DNA from: Corythucha ciliata
Taxonomy: Eukaryota; Arthropoda; Insecta; Hemiptera; Tingidae
Assembly (NCBI GenBank): GCA_038030265.1
Contig: CM075938.1
Span: 57,219,189 to 57,283,188 of the forward strand
DNA: 64,000 bases
Direction: 5' to 3'
Shown here: positions 21,701-32,100 of the stretch, in pieces
Numbering within the stretch: the stretch's first letter is position 1
Layout of the letters: each line of letters opens with the position of its first letter
The notes under the pieces: generated by a model
Seen by the model: only the letters and a program-made list of their open reading frames with translations
The model's database searches: none
Told to the model about the DNA's origin: nothing
Position numbers and translations under genes: made by a program

Positions 21701-24700
21701 TGCATCGCTCCCAGACTAAGGTACAAAGAACCCGTCAATAAATTCCTATTAGCGTCCTCTTTCGACGCTGGATACAACGGAAGAACGTGCCGCCCCAATA
21801 TGTGATGATACGGAGGCGGTGAGGTTCGTTGATGCTGAGTACTTATCGGTGGGGGTGACGGTCGTCGGGCACGAGGAACGTCCGGCCTCAACAGAGCGGA
21901 AACGCTGAAGAAATCCGAATTTTTCGAAGGCCGCGACGACGTTATCGTCGGCGACCGTGGCGGTGGCGGTGAATCGACTTCCAGTTCGGGCGATGAACAA
22001 CCCTCATCGTCAACATCCTCGGAGGACGTCATAGTGGTGACATCACTCGACTCCTTTCTTCTCGACACTTCTTCTTCGTCCGATTCATTTTTAATCAACC
22101 GGTCGACTCCAAATTTTATCTCATCTGCAATTTCAAAAAAGTCAACAGGTTGAATTAAAATTAGTTCGCAACCCCTCCCCACATACAGGTTTCATCAAAA
22201 GGAAAACATATCTTTCAAGCGGCGCCCTTTCCAAAGCCCCTGTTTTACCATTCAACTCGCGTAACATCGTGATAATTATATCACTTAAAAGCTTCCCTCC
22301 TTCATTTCCATGTTAATCCCAGGCGCTTAATGGCACCCCTTTCACGTGACTTGCCAACTGAAACGCTTCTTTCGACTTTTCCTCGCCAGTTTTCCCCAAA
22401 ATAAAGACGCGAGCGTAATGATGGGTGGAGGGATCTCGCAAACTTTATTGATAGTTGTGATTGAACGAAACCTTTATTTGTTTTTGTTGCCTTGATAAAA
22501 AAAACCCGCTCTGGTATGATCCCCCCTCTAAAAAGAATAACTATTCGGGCCCCCAGATATCCTCGCAGAGCCCCAATAAATATTGTAACAGAGAGACTCC
22601 CAAAAAAGATTTACTTGTCGACCTTGATAAGGAAAGGGAGGGCTTTGAAAGGAGATCAATGGGTTGTAAACATTATGACAAGTGACGCCCCCTCGCTCCC
22701 AACACACACCCATCCCAACCAACATTTTACCGCGAGTTTATCAAAGTTTATCGTCCGTGCAGGGCCTCAAAACGGCTTTGCGGAGATTTACGAGAGAGAG
22801 AGAGAGTGAGAGAGAGAGCGTGTGTGTGTAAAGGTACAGGCCCGCTTAAACTATAGCACTCGGGACAATAGTAGGAAAGGGGGCCCAGGTGACACGGGTG
22901 ATAAGGAAGGGAGAGGCTCGCTATCTTTCTTGGGTTAAACGCTGAAACTCCCCGGGTGTTAAGAGTAATAGCGATGGAGTAAGGGAGGATAGATGCCAAA
23001 ATCAACTGACAATCACTTGAATATCGTGGTTAGAAAAAGGCCCACACAATGTGCCCCCTGGGCGAGGTCTGGGCGGTGTTTCAAAAAAAAAAAAAAAAAA
23101 GGATTCGTCCCTTTTTCAGCCGTACGAAAGAGGTGATATTGGGCTATCCATGGCCCAATAGACCCTAGTTGGTTCCAAATACATAGACGCTTAAAGTGCG
23201 CTGCAGGCGTGTTCTCATGTGGTCGACTTTACGGGCACGATATTAAGAAAAGGTCCGAGAAGATGTGGGGGTTTGCCGAAAATTTGAAAAGAGCCGTCAG
23301 AACGCGGTGCCAGGATGAGGTCAAAACAGGGCTTCTAAAAGAACGTATTCGTCCCTTTACGAGGCATTTGAGAGGGACAATGTTGCGCCGTTTTGCCAGC
23401 ACAGCAGGCAACTTGCAGTGCAGAGACGCCTGCAGTATAAGCCGTGTCCACTATAGTGGTTGACTTCATGCACCGAAGCCTAGGGCCGAGGCCTAGTCAA
23501 CCAAAACTTCATGAACAACCGCAAAATTACGTCGCTCGGATCTAAATATCAGTGAGTTCCTGGCTGAATTTTGGTGGTATGGACATTTTCGGGTCTTAAT
23601 TTCTATTGAAATTGCCAGTGCCTGGGTCTATTGTGGCGGCAAAAACCAAGCATGCCGGTATACGAAAAGCATGGCGACTACCAACGAAATCGGAAGTTTC
23701 CTGGCTCAATATTCACGCGATTGAAAGTTTCAGGACTTAGTTTGCAAGTTTTGGGAGAAATTGCTAGTTTCGCGTAATTTCGACAAAATTGTGAGGTTTG
23801 GGACCTTTTTTATATTGGCCGAACAGCGCCCTATAAGCTTGTGAAACCTGTGACTCCCCCCCCCCCCCGAATTTCATTATCCGGCGCGTTCATTGTTGAG
23901 ACGAAGGCTCCCGAGGGTTTTAAACAATGCGAAATGTTTCTCACCTTTTGGCCAATAGAGTGGCCAATGTCAGTCGGATCCCCGGGGAGCAGGTTGAATA
24001 CCGGGACCCTTCAGGGATGTTGAAATTGTGCACACAACTCATCGATTTTAACTGAGTTCATTGAATTAGGTGATTTCACGATATAAGCGAAAATCTAAAG
24101 GTTTCCTTATAAATCTACTGTTTTCTAGTAATCGTCCATTCGTCCTACACAGTTATTTCCCTGAGCCGGATCAGGGGCCCTATTCAGAGTTTCATCCAGA
24201 GACCATTCGAAATAAGGCCCCTGTAGGCCCTCCCCATCCACCAATTCTAAATTATAACGCGTAGTCAATTTTTGCATTATTTATGTGTAATAGCGGTGGA
24301 ATGTGCCATTCTGCCATAGTGGAATGTGGTTGCCAGTGATGATAATAGGGGAGGGGGGATTTTCGTACCATTGAGCGCTGTGAGTTTCATGAAACAACAT
24401 ACAATACGTCACCGCCGGATAGTCTGGACAATAAACATTTTGACAAAAGTAATCCCTGAATCAATGCCAGTTCAAATCTGTCAACCGTCTGTTGTTTTAA
24501 ACAATAACGCGATTAGTTAAATTGGATTTTTCCAATGGGAAAGCCGTGGAAATTCTCTGTGTCTCTTTTTCTGTAGTTCTTTTGTATAAAATATGACGGG
24601 AGGAAAAAAAAAATACAAGGTTGAGGATAACTGTAAATACATGAACGTGCAATGATTGTCCCTCTCGCCATTGGAAAAGGGCGTTGAAGCTGTAAACCGC

Positions 24701-26314
24701 TTCGAAACCCTCCTCCTCTACCCTTCACCATCAATTTCTCTGAACTAGAACATATTGCCCTGGGTATCGCAACAGATGGGGAGGGCTTCGGCTCATTTGC
24801 TACTCCGCAAGCCTATTCTTCGATGATGAGAAGAAGGAGCCCTCCCTTCTAGGCGTACAAACGGAGTCAGCGGACCCGTGAAATCTTCTGATTAAACCAA
24901 TTCATTGTTATTGTACTCATAATACGTCCCCTACCGATACATTGCTTCTATTTTCATTTGAAAAAGGGATACGATGGGGGGAGGGAGTGAGGGAGAAATA
25001 GGGCGAAGTGCACGTCTTTATTAATTCCCCAAATTCGTGCCGAGTCATTTGACTCTGACTACCATGAATTTGTCAACAACAAAGCGGTATTGTACCAAAA
25101 ATAATGAACTCATTGATCTTCCATGTACAACCTACCCCTTTTCAAAGTTTGCTAGCGTGCAAAAAATCTGTTAAAATGTAACAGTTCTCTTTTTCTCTTG
25201 CAAAAGGGGTTAGCCACTCTGCACACCCTTCTCACTATAAAGCGCTGTTCTTTAAAAGGACTGCAATATACTGGCTGGGCATCAGGTGGTATTCCGATTC
25301 TCTGGGCACACCTAAGGGGCCAATTTAAAGGAAACACCCTCACACCGCTCCTATCCCAGAAGCACACTCTCAACTGATACGGGAGGGGGGAGGAGACTCA
25401 GTTAATTTGAAGATTGTGTTCCGCCGTAAATATATATTTTCCTTGGGTTTTCTCTTCTCCCCTTATATTGATTCCAGTGATTGTAAAGCTGTGCCAACGG
25501 TGCCAACTTTATTTGGTATAAAATTAAAGATCATGCGCTCTGGAGTAAAATAATAGGATTGATTACCTCATATATTATAGGTCTATAGGACCCCCCTCCC
25601 ATCTTCTCAGCAAACCTGTCAAGTGCCTCAACAGAAAACAAAAAACAGTCAAGAGACCTCCCCCCCCCCTTCGTATAATCACGCTTTGTTTGGCTTTGTT
25701 GTATTATTATTCATATTTTTGATATTTGCATTACCGAAAAGTCGTTTCTGTTTACCGAGCACGATATAAATCGGACGGCATCACGAAACCCTCGCAACAA
25801 TCAAGTTTGAAAAAAAAAAAAGTTCCTATCACCCAAAGAAGAGTACAGGTAACTAACAATGATCATGATAAAAAGTATGGATTGAGAGTTTAGTTGGTGC
25901 TGAGTGGGGGGTAGGGTTGGAGGCATACGGCCTCTGTGTGATAAATCTATTTTTGATGTATTTACAAGTTAGTGCACACAGAGCCCCTTTTTCCGTATAG
26001 TTTACGACGGGGGCCAGTCTTGTTTACTTTGCGCTCAGGGGAAAAAAGTGGAGAGGACCCCCCCTCTCACAACTGCGGCTATCATGTGTGTGCCGTGTCA
26101 TTGATTTGCGTTCCAACTTTTGCTTGAACAAATAATAAGTTGGGAGAGTCGTTTCTATTATTTTTCAGGCGGGAATCGAATAATAATAATAAATAACTTA
26201 ATTTGAGGGGTTTACCTGAAGGACTTGAAGGTTTGGTGATGCGTTGGAAGTCAGGGCTCATGGAAATGGATGAAGTCGAACTGTTCCAACTTCTAAAACC
26301 ATGCTCAGCGGATC
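6435..26314 (-). CDS. GFI1/Senseless-like six C2H2 zinc-finger transcription factor (5' end missing)
   Basis: Five coding exons were assembled from splice signals: 26314-26216, 22124-21672, 21597-21303, 21223-21042 and 6793-6435. Their 1388 nt keep a single phase throughout and encode about 461 residues after the first split codon. Order: Ser/Pro-rich and acidic N-terminal part, an FSVSALL segment resembling an eh1/Groucho-recruiting motif, a long low-complexity spacer, six C2H2 fingers, then a Gly10/Ala13 tail. Finger motifs such as [26 protein letters not shown] and [12 protein letters not shown] are the hallmark of GFI1/Senseless/PAG-3 proteins, nuclear repressors or activators in sensory neuron and blood or secretory cell fate. 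Fingers 3-5 are the DNA-contacting ones in the family. No SNAG-domain exon was found upstream; it may lie in unrecognised sequence or be absent, as in fly Senseless. Confidence 0.9.
7012..7590. repeat. tandem duplication, about 300-bp unit
   Basis: Copy 1 (about 7012-7311) and copy 2 (about 7312-7590) share the ordered blocks ATTTTACTGAAAAATA, a G10-12 run followed by CAAAGGCTTAACCCAA, ATTCGAGTCATAAACCTGG, GACAGTTTTTTGTGTA and CAGTTTCGAGACCGA. Copy 1 is longer by small indels. Both lie in the large intron. A faint third start occurs near 7585. Confidence 0.8.
7600..11450. other. intron interior, nothing recognised
   Basis: I found no exon, tRNA or inverted element here. A G12 run lies at 8970-8981, poly-pyrimidine tracts at 9240-9290, and AT-rich sequence near 8340-8540. 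The 124-codon plus-strand frame at 10508-10882 has no family motif and sits in an intron on the opposite strand. Confidence 0.45.
11460..11654 (-). repeat. left arm of tRNA cassette inverted repeat
   Basis: This is the reverse complement of 11832-12026, including the terminal ACCCTGGGAGC of the tRNA, the T6 stop and a GGTAAGTATT word that looks like a splice donor. At least one substitution distinguishes the arms (ATGACCC against the complement of GGGTCGT). Confidence 0.85.
11747..11768 (+). other. hairpin just 5' of tRNA-like gene
   Basis: GGCTCGCT and AGCGTGAGCC pair around a three-base loop immediately before the acceptor stem. It may be part of the tRNA-derived unit's leader. Confidence 0.4.
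11769..11841 (+). tRNA. tRNA-like gene, atypical anticodon loop (G33)
   Basis: A 73-nt cloverleaf can be drawn. The acceptor is TCTCAGG with CCTGGGA plus G73, the D-stem GCTC/GAGC, the anticodon stem CCTGG/CTAGG with one G-T pair, a five-base variable loop, and the T-arm GTGGG-TTCGAAT-CCCAC. The A box (GGCTAGCTCAGTGG) and B box (GGTTCGAATCC-like) are intact and a T6 Pol III stop follows. The anticodon loop reads CGCGAAA, putting G instead of the near-universal U at position 33 and CGA at 34-36. CGA would be serine, but the short variable loop does not fit a serine tRNA. A pseudo-tRNA or tRNA-derived SINE head is therefore more likely than a working tRNA. Confidence 0.7.
11845..11850 (+). terminator. 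Pol III T6 terminator
   Basis: Six T residues start four bases after the tRNA-like discriminator base, the normal position for RNA polymerase III termination. Confidence 0.65.
12100..13547. mobile_element. 1.45-kb foldback (non-autonomous inverted-repeat) element
   Basis: The termini CAGGGTGGATGCGTGTAAGT and its near-complement before 13547 open two arms of about 600-700 bp each that mirror one another around a midpoint near 12.82 kb. Matching landmarks include CCCTTCGAGATATGATTTTT, CAGCTGACTTTCTGCAACTT, CTCCGTTTCGCACAACTTGG (in complement) and CGCCTATCGACTTCCCATGG. The outer arms match best; the right arm has about 35 extra bases near its end. No transposase frame lies inside. No clear target duplication is visible, apart from a possible TA. 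Confidence 0.85.
13548..21041. other. remaining intron sequence before finger-4 exon
   Basis: No gene was recognised. A 155-codon plus-strand frame at 17230-17697 has no known motif. AT-rich blocks at 15.85-16.2 kb and 19.2-19.4 kb and repeated purine tracts are the main texture. Confidence 0.4.
17353..17386. other. two mutually exclusive hairpins
   Basis: CTCTTGGG pairs with CCCAAGAG around six bases, and the overlapping GGGGAGCGTCC pairs with GGACGCTCCCC around seven bases. The two stems share sequence, so only one can form at a time. Confidence 0.6.
21042..21223 (-). CDS. GFI-like gene exon: end of finger 2, fingers 3 and 4
   Basis: Starting at 21223, the exon joins the previous one to give QHRSVH, restoring the normal H-x3-H of finger 2. 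It then encodes finger 3 ([19 protein letters not shown]) and finger 4 ([19 protein letters not shown]), and ends with HTG at a CAG/GTAAG donor. An upstream acceptor at 21241 would add six residues. Confidence 0.93.
21224..21244 (-). promoter_or_regulatory. tandem in-frame splice acceptors 18 nt apart
   Basis: The first AG (21243-21242) follows a good pyrimidine tract (CTTGTGTGTTTCCAG). The second AG (21225-21224) lies 18 nt downstream in GCCGGAG. Both keep the frame. The downstream site gives a canonical zinc finger; the upstream site inserts WLCCRR between the two zinc-binding histidines of finger 2. By scanning rules the first AG would normally be preferred, so the choice is not obvious from sequence. 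Confidence 0.6.
21242..21302 (-). other. 61-bp intron (79 bp with downstream acceptor)
   Basis: GTAAGG donor and alternative acceptors as described for the tandem site. It contains an 11-C run on the sense strand (complement of 21281-21291), close to the branch region. Confidence 0.8.
21303..21597 (-). CDS. GFI-like gene exon: spacer, finger 1 and most of finger 2
   Basis: The acceptor TTCATTATAG precedes 21597 and the donor CG/GTAAGG follows 21303. The exon encodes a Ser/Ala-rich spacer, a GSGGGHHHH stretch, then finger 1 ([20 protein letters not shown]-x4-H) and finger 2 up to LSQH. The PTPHGLEVH and VSLSQH wording is typical of family fingers 1 and 2. Confidence 0.92.
21598..21671 (-). 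other. 74-bp intron
   Basis: Donor CTG/GTATGAT and acceptor TTATAG/GG. Joining restores a glycine codon split after its first base. The intron is AT-rich. Confidence 0.85.
21672..22124 (-). CDS. GFI-like gene exon: acidic region, eh1-like motif, proline-rich spacer
   Basis: The acceptor TTTTTTGAAATTGCAG precedes 22124. Translation begins [18 protein letters not shown], followed by a Ser/Asp/Glu-rich stretch, PPPPRSP, then [13 protein letters not shown], whose FSVSALL core resembles the eh1 motif (F-x-I/V-x-x-L/I-L) that binds Groucho/TLE corepressors. The end [19 protein letters not shown] is small-residue rich. The 5' phase (two bases) fits the single base left by the exon ending at 26216. 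Confidence 0.88.
22786..22830. repeat. GA/GT microsatellite
   Basis: Runs of GAGAGA broken by single GTGAGA units pass into GTGTGTGTGT. Confidence 0.8.
23137..23160. other. 8-bp stem hairpin
   Basis: TATTGGGC and GCCCAATA pair around TATCCATG. Confidence 0.6.
26216..26314 (-). CDS. GFI-like gene, most 5' exon recognised
   Basis: The acceptor TCATGATTGCAG precedes 26314 and the donor CTTCAG/GTAAACC follows 26216. It encodes [20 protein letters not shown] and then [13 protein letters not shown], a Ser-rich linker. The first codon is split, so at least one more coding exon ending in one odd base must lie further up. Joining to the next exon gives an Asp codon and keeps the frame open. I rely on splice signals and phase rather than on homology for this exon. 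Confidence 0.72.
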
Positions 26315-27480
26315 CTGCAATCATGAGAATACGGGCGTTAGATATTTCAAACGAAACACCTCGAAATATTATAATGTAGGGTTCGATCAAAGCCCAAAAC
26401 CACAAAACGCTATATATGTAACTATAAAATCACTGTAACAACATGAGTCTTAGACCGTCTATTCACAAAAAACTCTAACCATCACGAATGCAACAACAAC
26501 AACTCCCACTTTTAGCTTGTAGACTCATCCACTTCGGTCTTCAGGTGTGCACCTGTTAGGACGTCTGTAGGGATGGGACTCGGTGCGTGCAAGTCCTGAC
26601 CACCCCCCCCCTCTCTAGATGGTCAAGGCCAGCGCGTTCTAATTGTAATCCCAAAAAGCTAAAAGCTCAAAACGCCATAACTATACGAAGGCCTGATTCG
26701 GAGCCTCAAGGGAGTCGCCTTTCACCCCCACCATGCGACCATGCCCTACCAACACCGCCACAACATTTCCGTATCAAATGCTCCCATGTTTTTCAACAAC
26801 GAAAAATGGACAAAAGAAGACCTGGACGCCGAAAGTGGAACAAGTAGAACTGTGGATAAAACCAAAGATTGAACCCCTATCTGATGTAAACGAACTTTTT
26901 GGCACCTACTACGTCGAGAATAAGTGGTCCAAGGGGAAGGTATGCGGTCCACGGCTAGCACTACCACATTTTAACCTCTTTGGCCTGTTTTCCGGGTGCC
27001 CAAATATTCCCGAAAACCCCGGCCGTCTTCTCGACAGGCTTAAAGTGCACGAGTAAGGCCTCTTTTACACGTGTGTAGGTTCAATTTGATAACAAACAGA
27101 ACATTTCGGGCGGGGACCATCTGTATTTTTTTTCTAAAAATGGCTATTTTGATCAAAAAACTTACTCGTGAAAAAGGGGCTTATAAGAAACTGGATCCGA
27201 GAAAATCAACCAAATCTACGATAATACAAAACGCTCACTAATGGCCGATTTTTAAAGAGCGCTGACGGTCACTCACTTCTTAGTGGCGTTGTGGGAGAAA
27301 CCGGCTGCTCATGGTAATAATTAAGCGTTGTCCAAGGGACTCATAGTAAACCACGTGCGGATCAAATCGAAACACTTGAAAATCGCTCAGTTCAACTCAT
27401 GAGTAATTTCTGCGATAATGACCAAAATTTTAAAATGGGCAAAACCGCGGCTAGGTTTCTCGGCATGGGAAATCCTAAAA
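26315..27480. other. upstream of recognised GFI-like exons, no gene seen
   Basis: I searched the minus strand for a SNAG-type start (a Met-Pro-Arg opening) and did not find one. Plus-strand frames at 26587-27056 show no known motif. Confidence 0.4.
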
Positions 27481-27713
27481 TCCCTTTAATAGGTTCCGCC
27501 CTTGATTCCTGGATTTTTGACCGCTTTGTCCTGCTTCAGGAGCCGTAAGAATTTTTACGCTATGGCGGCCGCGCAAGCGACATACCCAAAGTCCATGCAC
27601 GGGAGAACCTCGTCGGCCCATACACATAAGTTGAAAAAGTCGGCCTGAACCATCGAAATCGCGAAACACCCATTTTCGCACCCATTCAAACGTACTCAAT
27701 AAGATTCCCTTTT

Positions 27714-28761
27714 AGGGTACGTTCAGAGTGCACGCGAGTTCCGATTCCGATTGCCTGCAGAGGTGCCCGCAGTGCGTAAAGTTTTCAGAATGGGAATCAG
27801 CCAGAAAGATGGAGTTGTCAACAGAGGTATCTGTTGGTTGAATTGTTGCTTCAGAGGAAAATAGCAAATTAAAAATAATTCAGTTCACAAAATTAACGAA
27901 GAAAGAGATGAATACGGCGAATACATCATTTATTTCCAGCCTGCAACTATCGCCTTTTTATGTTGGAGTATTCAAAGTTTTAAGGAGTTCGGAGTACGTC
28001 CCATATTGGCCGCTTCATAAAAACTTTCGATAGTACAGCTCGTTTATCCATGACGCTCTCGTGAAGTCACTTTTTCAAGGGCCAATTACGACTGAATCGG
28101 AGGGTAGGAATGAACAATTGATTCCAACTCGCCTACTCGCGAGACGGTTCTAGCGCGAGAGATGGCACTATGGGTACGCCCCGAGTGCACGCGAGTTCCG
28201 ATTCAGATTCCGATTCCGCCTACCTGCTCGAGAAATGTTCTTTGTTTTTTTATGAGAGCGTCCATAGTGACATCTCTCAAGCGAGAACCGTCTCGCGACC
28301 AGGCTAGTAGGAATCAATTGTTCATTCCTACTCGACGAGTCAGTCGGAATAAGTCCTTGAATAAGTGACTTCAAGAGAGTGTCATGGACGAACAAGCTTT
28401 AATACCGAACGTTTTTATAGGGCGGCCAATATGGGACGTACTTCAAACTCTCTGGAACTCGGAAAAGGTACTCAAGCAGAAATGGTGTCGACATTTTGCT
28501 GGCTGGAAATGAATGATGGTATTCTCCGCATTCATCTCTTTCATCGTTAATTTATTGAATTGAATTATTTTCAATTTGTTATTTTACAGTGATGTCCAAA
28601 GCCACAGTTAAACAACAGACTCCTCTGTTGGCAAGTCTCTCTCTGACTGATTCCCATTCCGAAAACTTGACGCACTACGGGCACCTCTCGCTAGTACGCG
28701 GCAGGTTTTTTTCCAAGCAAGCAATCGGAATCGGAACTCGCGTGCACTCTGGACGTACCCT
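27714..28761. mobile_element. 1.05-kb foldback element
   Basis: Termini AGGGTACGTTCAGAGTGCAC and, mirrored, GTGCACTCTGGACGTACCCT. Arms contain mirrored blocks for CGAGTTCCGATTCCGATT, GGCCAATATGGGACGTACT, GTGACTTCAAGAGAGTGTCA and ACAATTGATTCC. The midpoint near 28.24 kb is occupied by a solo copy of the terminal sequence. No protein-coding frame of transposase type is present. Confidence 0.8.
28172..28258. repeat. solo terminal-repeat copy at palindrome centre
   Basis: It starts GGGTACGCCCCGAGTGCACG and continues through CGAGTTCCGATTCAGATTCC and GAGAAATGTTCTT. It has an inverted counterpart at 28771-28857. Confidence 0.7.
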
Positions 28762-28770
28762 ACGGCCACT

Positions 28771-28857
28771 CTCATAAATAAGCTAAGAACATTTCTCGCG
28801 CAGGTAGTCGTAACCGGAATCTGAATCGGAACTCGCGTGCACTCTGGACATAGGTAC
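28771..28857. repeat. inverted counterpart of the central terminal repeat
   Basis: This is the reverse complement of 28172-28258 with moderate divergence. It ends GCACTCTGGACATAGGTACC and sits immediately outside the inner foldback. Confidence 0.7.
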
Positions 28858-29175
28858 CCTATACTCTCGGGCACATTTTGACCGGCGCTGGCTGCAATTA
28901 CGCAATTGACCATTGGGGTTTCTTCGTTCCTCGACAGTGGAAGTCTGAAAAAGAGACGGATTTTCGATCAGAAGAGCCGTTGAAGGGGTTTTCATCTCAC
29001 TGTAATGCCACGGTAGGGCCTCTTAGCACGTTGTCAGGTGCCCAAAGAATTTCCTCCATGCAATCGACCGGCCTGAATTTCGTCAAGGAAGATCCTCAGT
29101 GGACGTGGACTTTGCTGGGCCGCGGCCGCTCACAGGCCTCACGCCTCAGCAAGAATGGTCCGAAAAAATCTCGCA

Positions 29176-32100
29176 CGTAAGATCTAAGGAGGCTGTGTAA
29201 CGATACAACGCCACGGAAACCAAACTCGCTGAAGTCTGACCTGAAATCCACCCTCGGGGTGGGGAGGAGGGGGGGTAAACAACGTGCTTTCCGAATCCCA
29301 AAACCAGGTTGATTTTGATCGGACCGTAAACGCGGAAGACGAGAATCCCTTCGTAATCAACGCGTTAATCATTACCATACGAATAATTATTATATTTTTG
29401 CAGTAAAATAACGTGTCGTGTCTTTTCAGCTCCCACCACGCCCTATATATTAAAAACCCTCCCGTTTTGCTTTTTATTAACTACTCGTTCAAGGAAGAGG
29501 TAATTATCACAGTGCCGGCATGGCGTGATCCGTGCTCAAACCGTGGTAATGATTTTCAACATGAATCTTCACTTCGGGTGACTACATTTTCTCTCTCCAT
29601 TTTTTTCTCTTCCCGAGTTCGTGCATACACAATACGGCTCTGCTGTAATTAAACAAATTAATCAAATCCCATTTAAAAGAAAATTAGATGGCGAGGGAAG
29701 TGGATGGAAGTTAGGGTGTGTTCCAAGTTGGCCCTGCGCGGCCCCTGTGCCGAAGTTTCCCGTTTAGCTAATGGAAGTTACGTATAAATTAATAATTAAA
29801 CGTCATTTTAGAAAGTCGTAATAATTTCGTTGGGTTAATTCACCTCTTTAGTGGGTTTGACTCACTTTATAAAGACAAAAGTGACAAAATGAAGGGAAAC
29901 GAAAAGAATTAACAGAACTAATACGGGGGGAAAAAATGAAGGGATGAGTGATAGAGATTTAAGGGCGTGCGTGCGGCGTCATAAGGATGACTCCACTATA
30001 CGCGTTAACAGGGTAATTGTAGTAGGTTTTTAACGCCAGATTAGCCGTTCAGAGTGTCTGGTGGGGGCGGGAAGGGGGCTATACTTCTTAGAAAGTCGGT
30101 CTCTTTAATGCTCACGATTCTGAACATTGTTTCCTCTGTCACCGCACGATACCACTATCCCCGTCCGTAATTTTGTAGATGAAGAGTGAAGAAGGGTATA
30201 CGTATAGTCTAGAGGGAACGAGTTGTGAGATGAAAAAATGACCATTGAGTGCCTGACGAAATGGTATTGAAACCATATACAACTATTTTTATTGCTGAGG
30301 TGAATCGTTATAGGTTTCAAAATTTAAAACACAGTTGTCTCCGGGGGGGGGGGGGGATCCTTGGACAAGGAACGAAAATGCTCGATTCCACGGCAAGTCG
30401 ATTTCTTTTCGCGTTTTGGCTGGATTTCCGCCTTGAGACAGGTGTGGATTCAAGGACCATCTCCGTCGAACATGTTTATACCACCAAAGTGACACCATGC
30501 GAGGGCTTGGAAAATTGCCTCGCTCCTGTCAATCTGGAATGGGGATTTGTACGTTTCCCAGACTTCTGCAGTTTTTGAGGATAAATTACCATTGCCCGGA
30601 AGGAAGGGGATAAATAATGTCTATTTTCGACAAAAAGCCGCCGGTCTGGAAACGAGTTATAAGATTGCGGAGTACGCACACCATTCCTGGATACATCCCA
30701 ACTCAGGATTTTGCTTAATCACAATGCGAATATACCAATAGCTTTATATAAGTCCTTTTTCCAGCCCCTTTCGAAGCAGCGAAACGATTTCTCAGGCATA
30801 TATAAACCCTCATAATAATGCAATTAATTATGCTACAGGCCTACAGCCAGGCGAAGGATATTTTGTTGTATTTTGATGGCAACCCAGCACACTGAGTCGT
30901 ATAAATCTCAAAGTGAACACGAATCAATGAAAATTGAATTACAGCTAACGAAAATAAGCTAGAGATCTGGTGTGTGGTGTGAAAGGGGTTCGGGGAAACG
31001 CCGGGTTGGCTGTATTTTAATAGTCAATCCGGTTGAATGAAATGAAGCGAAAACATAATATGTATGTACGCATATAGTATTCACCCGTATACACACACAA
31101 TGCTCGTGAATCAAACCAATTTAACGTACTACCAGCTGTCAAAATTGAAGTTGCGGTCAATGAACAATATATATAAATATAAAACGGCATTGCTTGTGTA
31201 TATCACTCTGATCATTTAAAAAAAGTATCTGTCACTGGTATACCTTCTTGTTTTGGGCGGACGAACGTGAAAGCGCTATCAGGCGCTGTTGGACTTCCTT
31301 GAAGGGCCCTCAATCGGTAGTCAAGGGGTACAAGCTCCATGACAGCCCACTTATTAAGCGATGAAGGCCCCACGACACTAATTTATTTATCAGTTGAAAC
31401 CGAACTCTCAAACCCAAAAAAAAAAAAAAAAAATACGAAGAGCCACCCGGCGGCGGCTCTTTCTCGACGAGAGCGTCCTTACTTGACGACGACGAATCTC
31501 TCAAAAAAGTCGCACCGTTTTTCACGAAACTGGGCGACAGAAAAGACCCACCGCCTCACTCATCCTATCCTCATTCATACAACGCGCTCCACCCACCAAA
31601 AGACCACTCTTTCTCTCTCTTCACCGTCAAGTTTACTCATTTTATCCTGTTCTCTCCAACCATCCTCCAACCACCACCACCACCCGCACTCAATTTATCT
31701 CTCTTTCACCCACACTCACAACCCTCTTTTTGTGTGGGTCTCCCTCACTCCTACACCCCCTTTTTCAACGTTTAAGTTTAGGCGACTTGCGCGTCAAGCC
31801 ACTCCTCCACGAACTGCTTGCCTATTTTCGTGAGTGATATGGGTGGGGAAGGGGGAAGGACCTGACTGTAGTGATATGTAGGATTGTTGGTGGAATGAGT
31901 GAAATTATCGGTGGATTGGCTGAAGAAAGAAAAGTCGGGATGTGAAGGTAAATAGAAAGTGAATTCCCGAAGAGAGAAAATTGAACGGGAAAAAGTCTTG
32001 TTTATTAAAAGGAATACCATTATTTTTTGTGGAATTTTTCAAAGCCATCCACACTAATTTCCACTCATTTTAAATTGTCAACGCTGTGGGGTTCATGATC

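Larger units (their letters stand above)
22125..26215 (-). other. 4.1-kb intron of the GFI-like gene
   Basis: The intron is bounded by a CAG/GTAAACC donor and the GCAG acceptor. It contains a GA/GT microsatellite, a hairpin near 23137-23160, an A18-type run at about 23083-23100, and a degenerate direct repeat around CCTGGCTGAATTTTGG and CCTGGCTCAATATTC (23.54-23.78 kb). No gene recognised. Confidence 0.7.
27500..29175. mobile_element. outer diverged arms of a large palindrome
   Basis: Outside the inner foldback, 27500-27713 and 28860-29175 are still partly complementary (GCGGCCGC-, AAAGTCCA- and CAGGCC-type blocks in mirrored order), but with many differences. This may be the outer part of the same element or an older host element for it. 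Confidence 0.45.

Noticed and set aside
31778..32020. Minus frame ending GKQFVEEWLDAQVA, as a terminal exon
   Set aside because: An AG precedes it, but there is no upstream exon, pyrimidine tract or recognised family.
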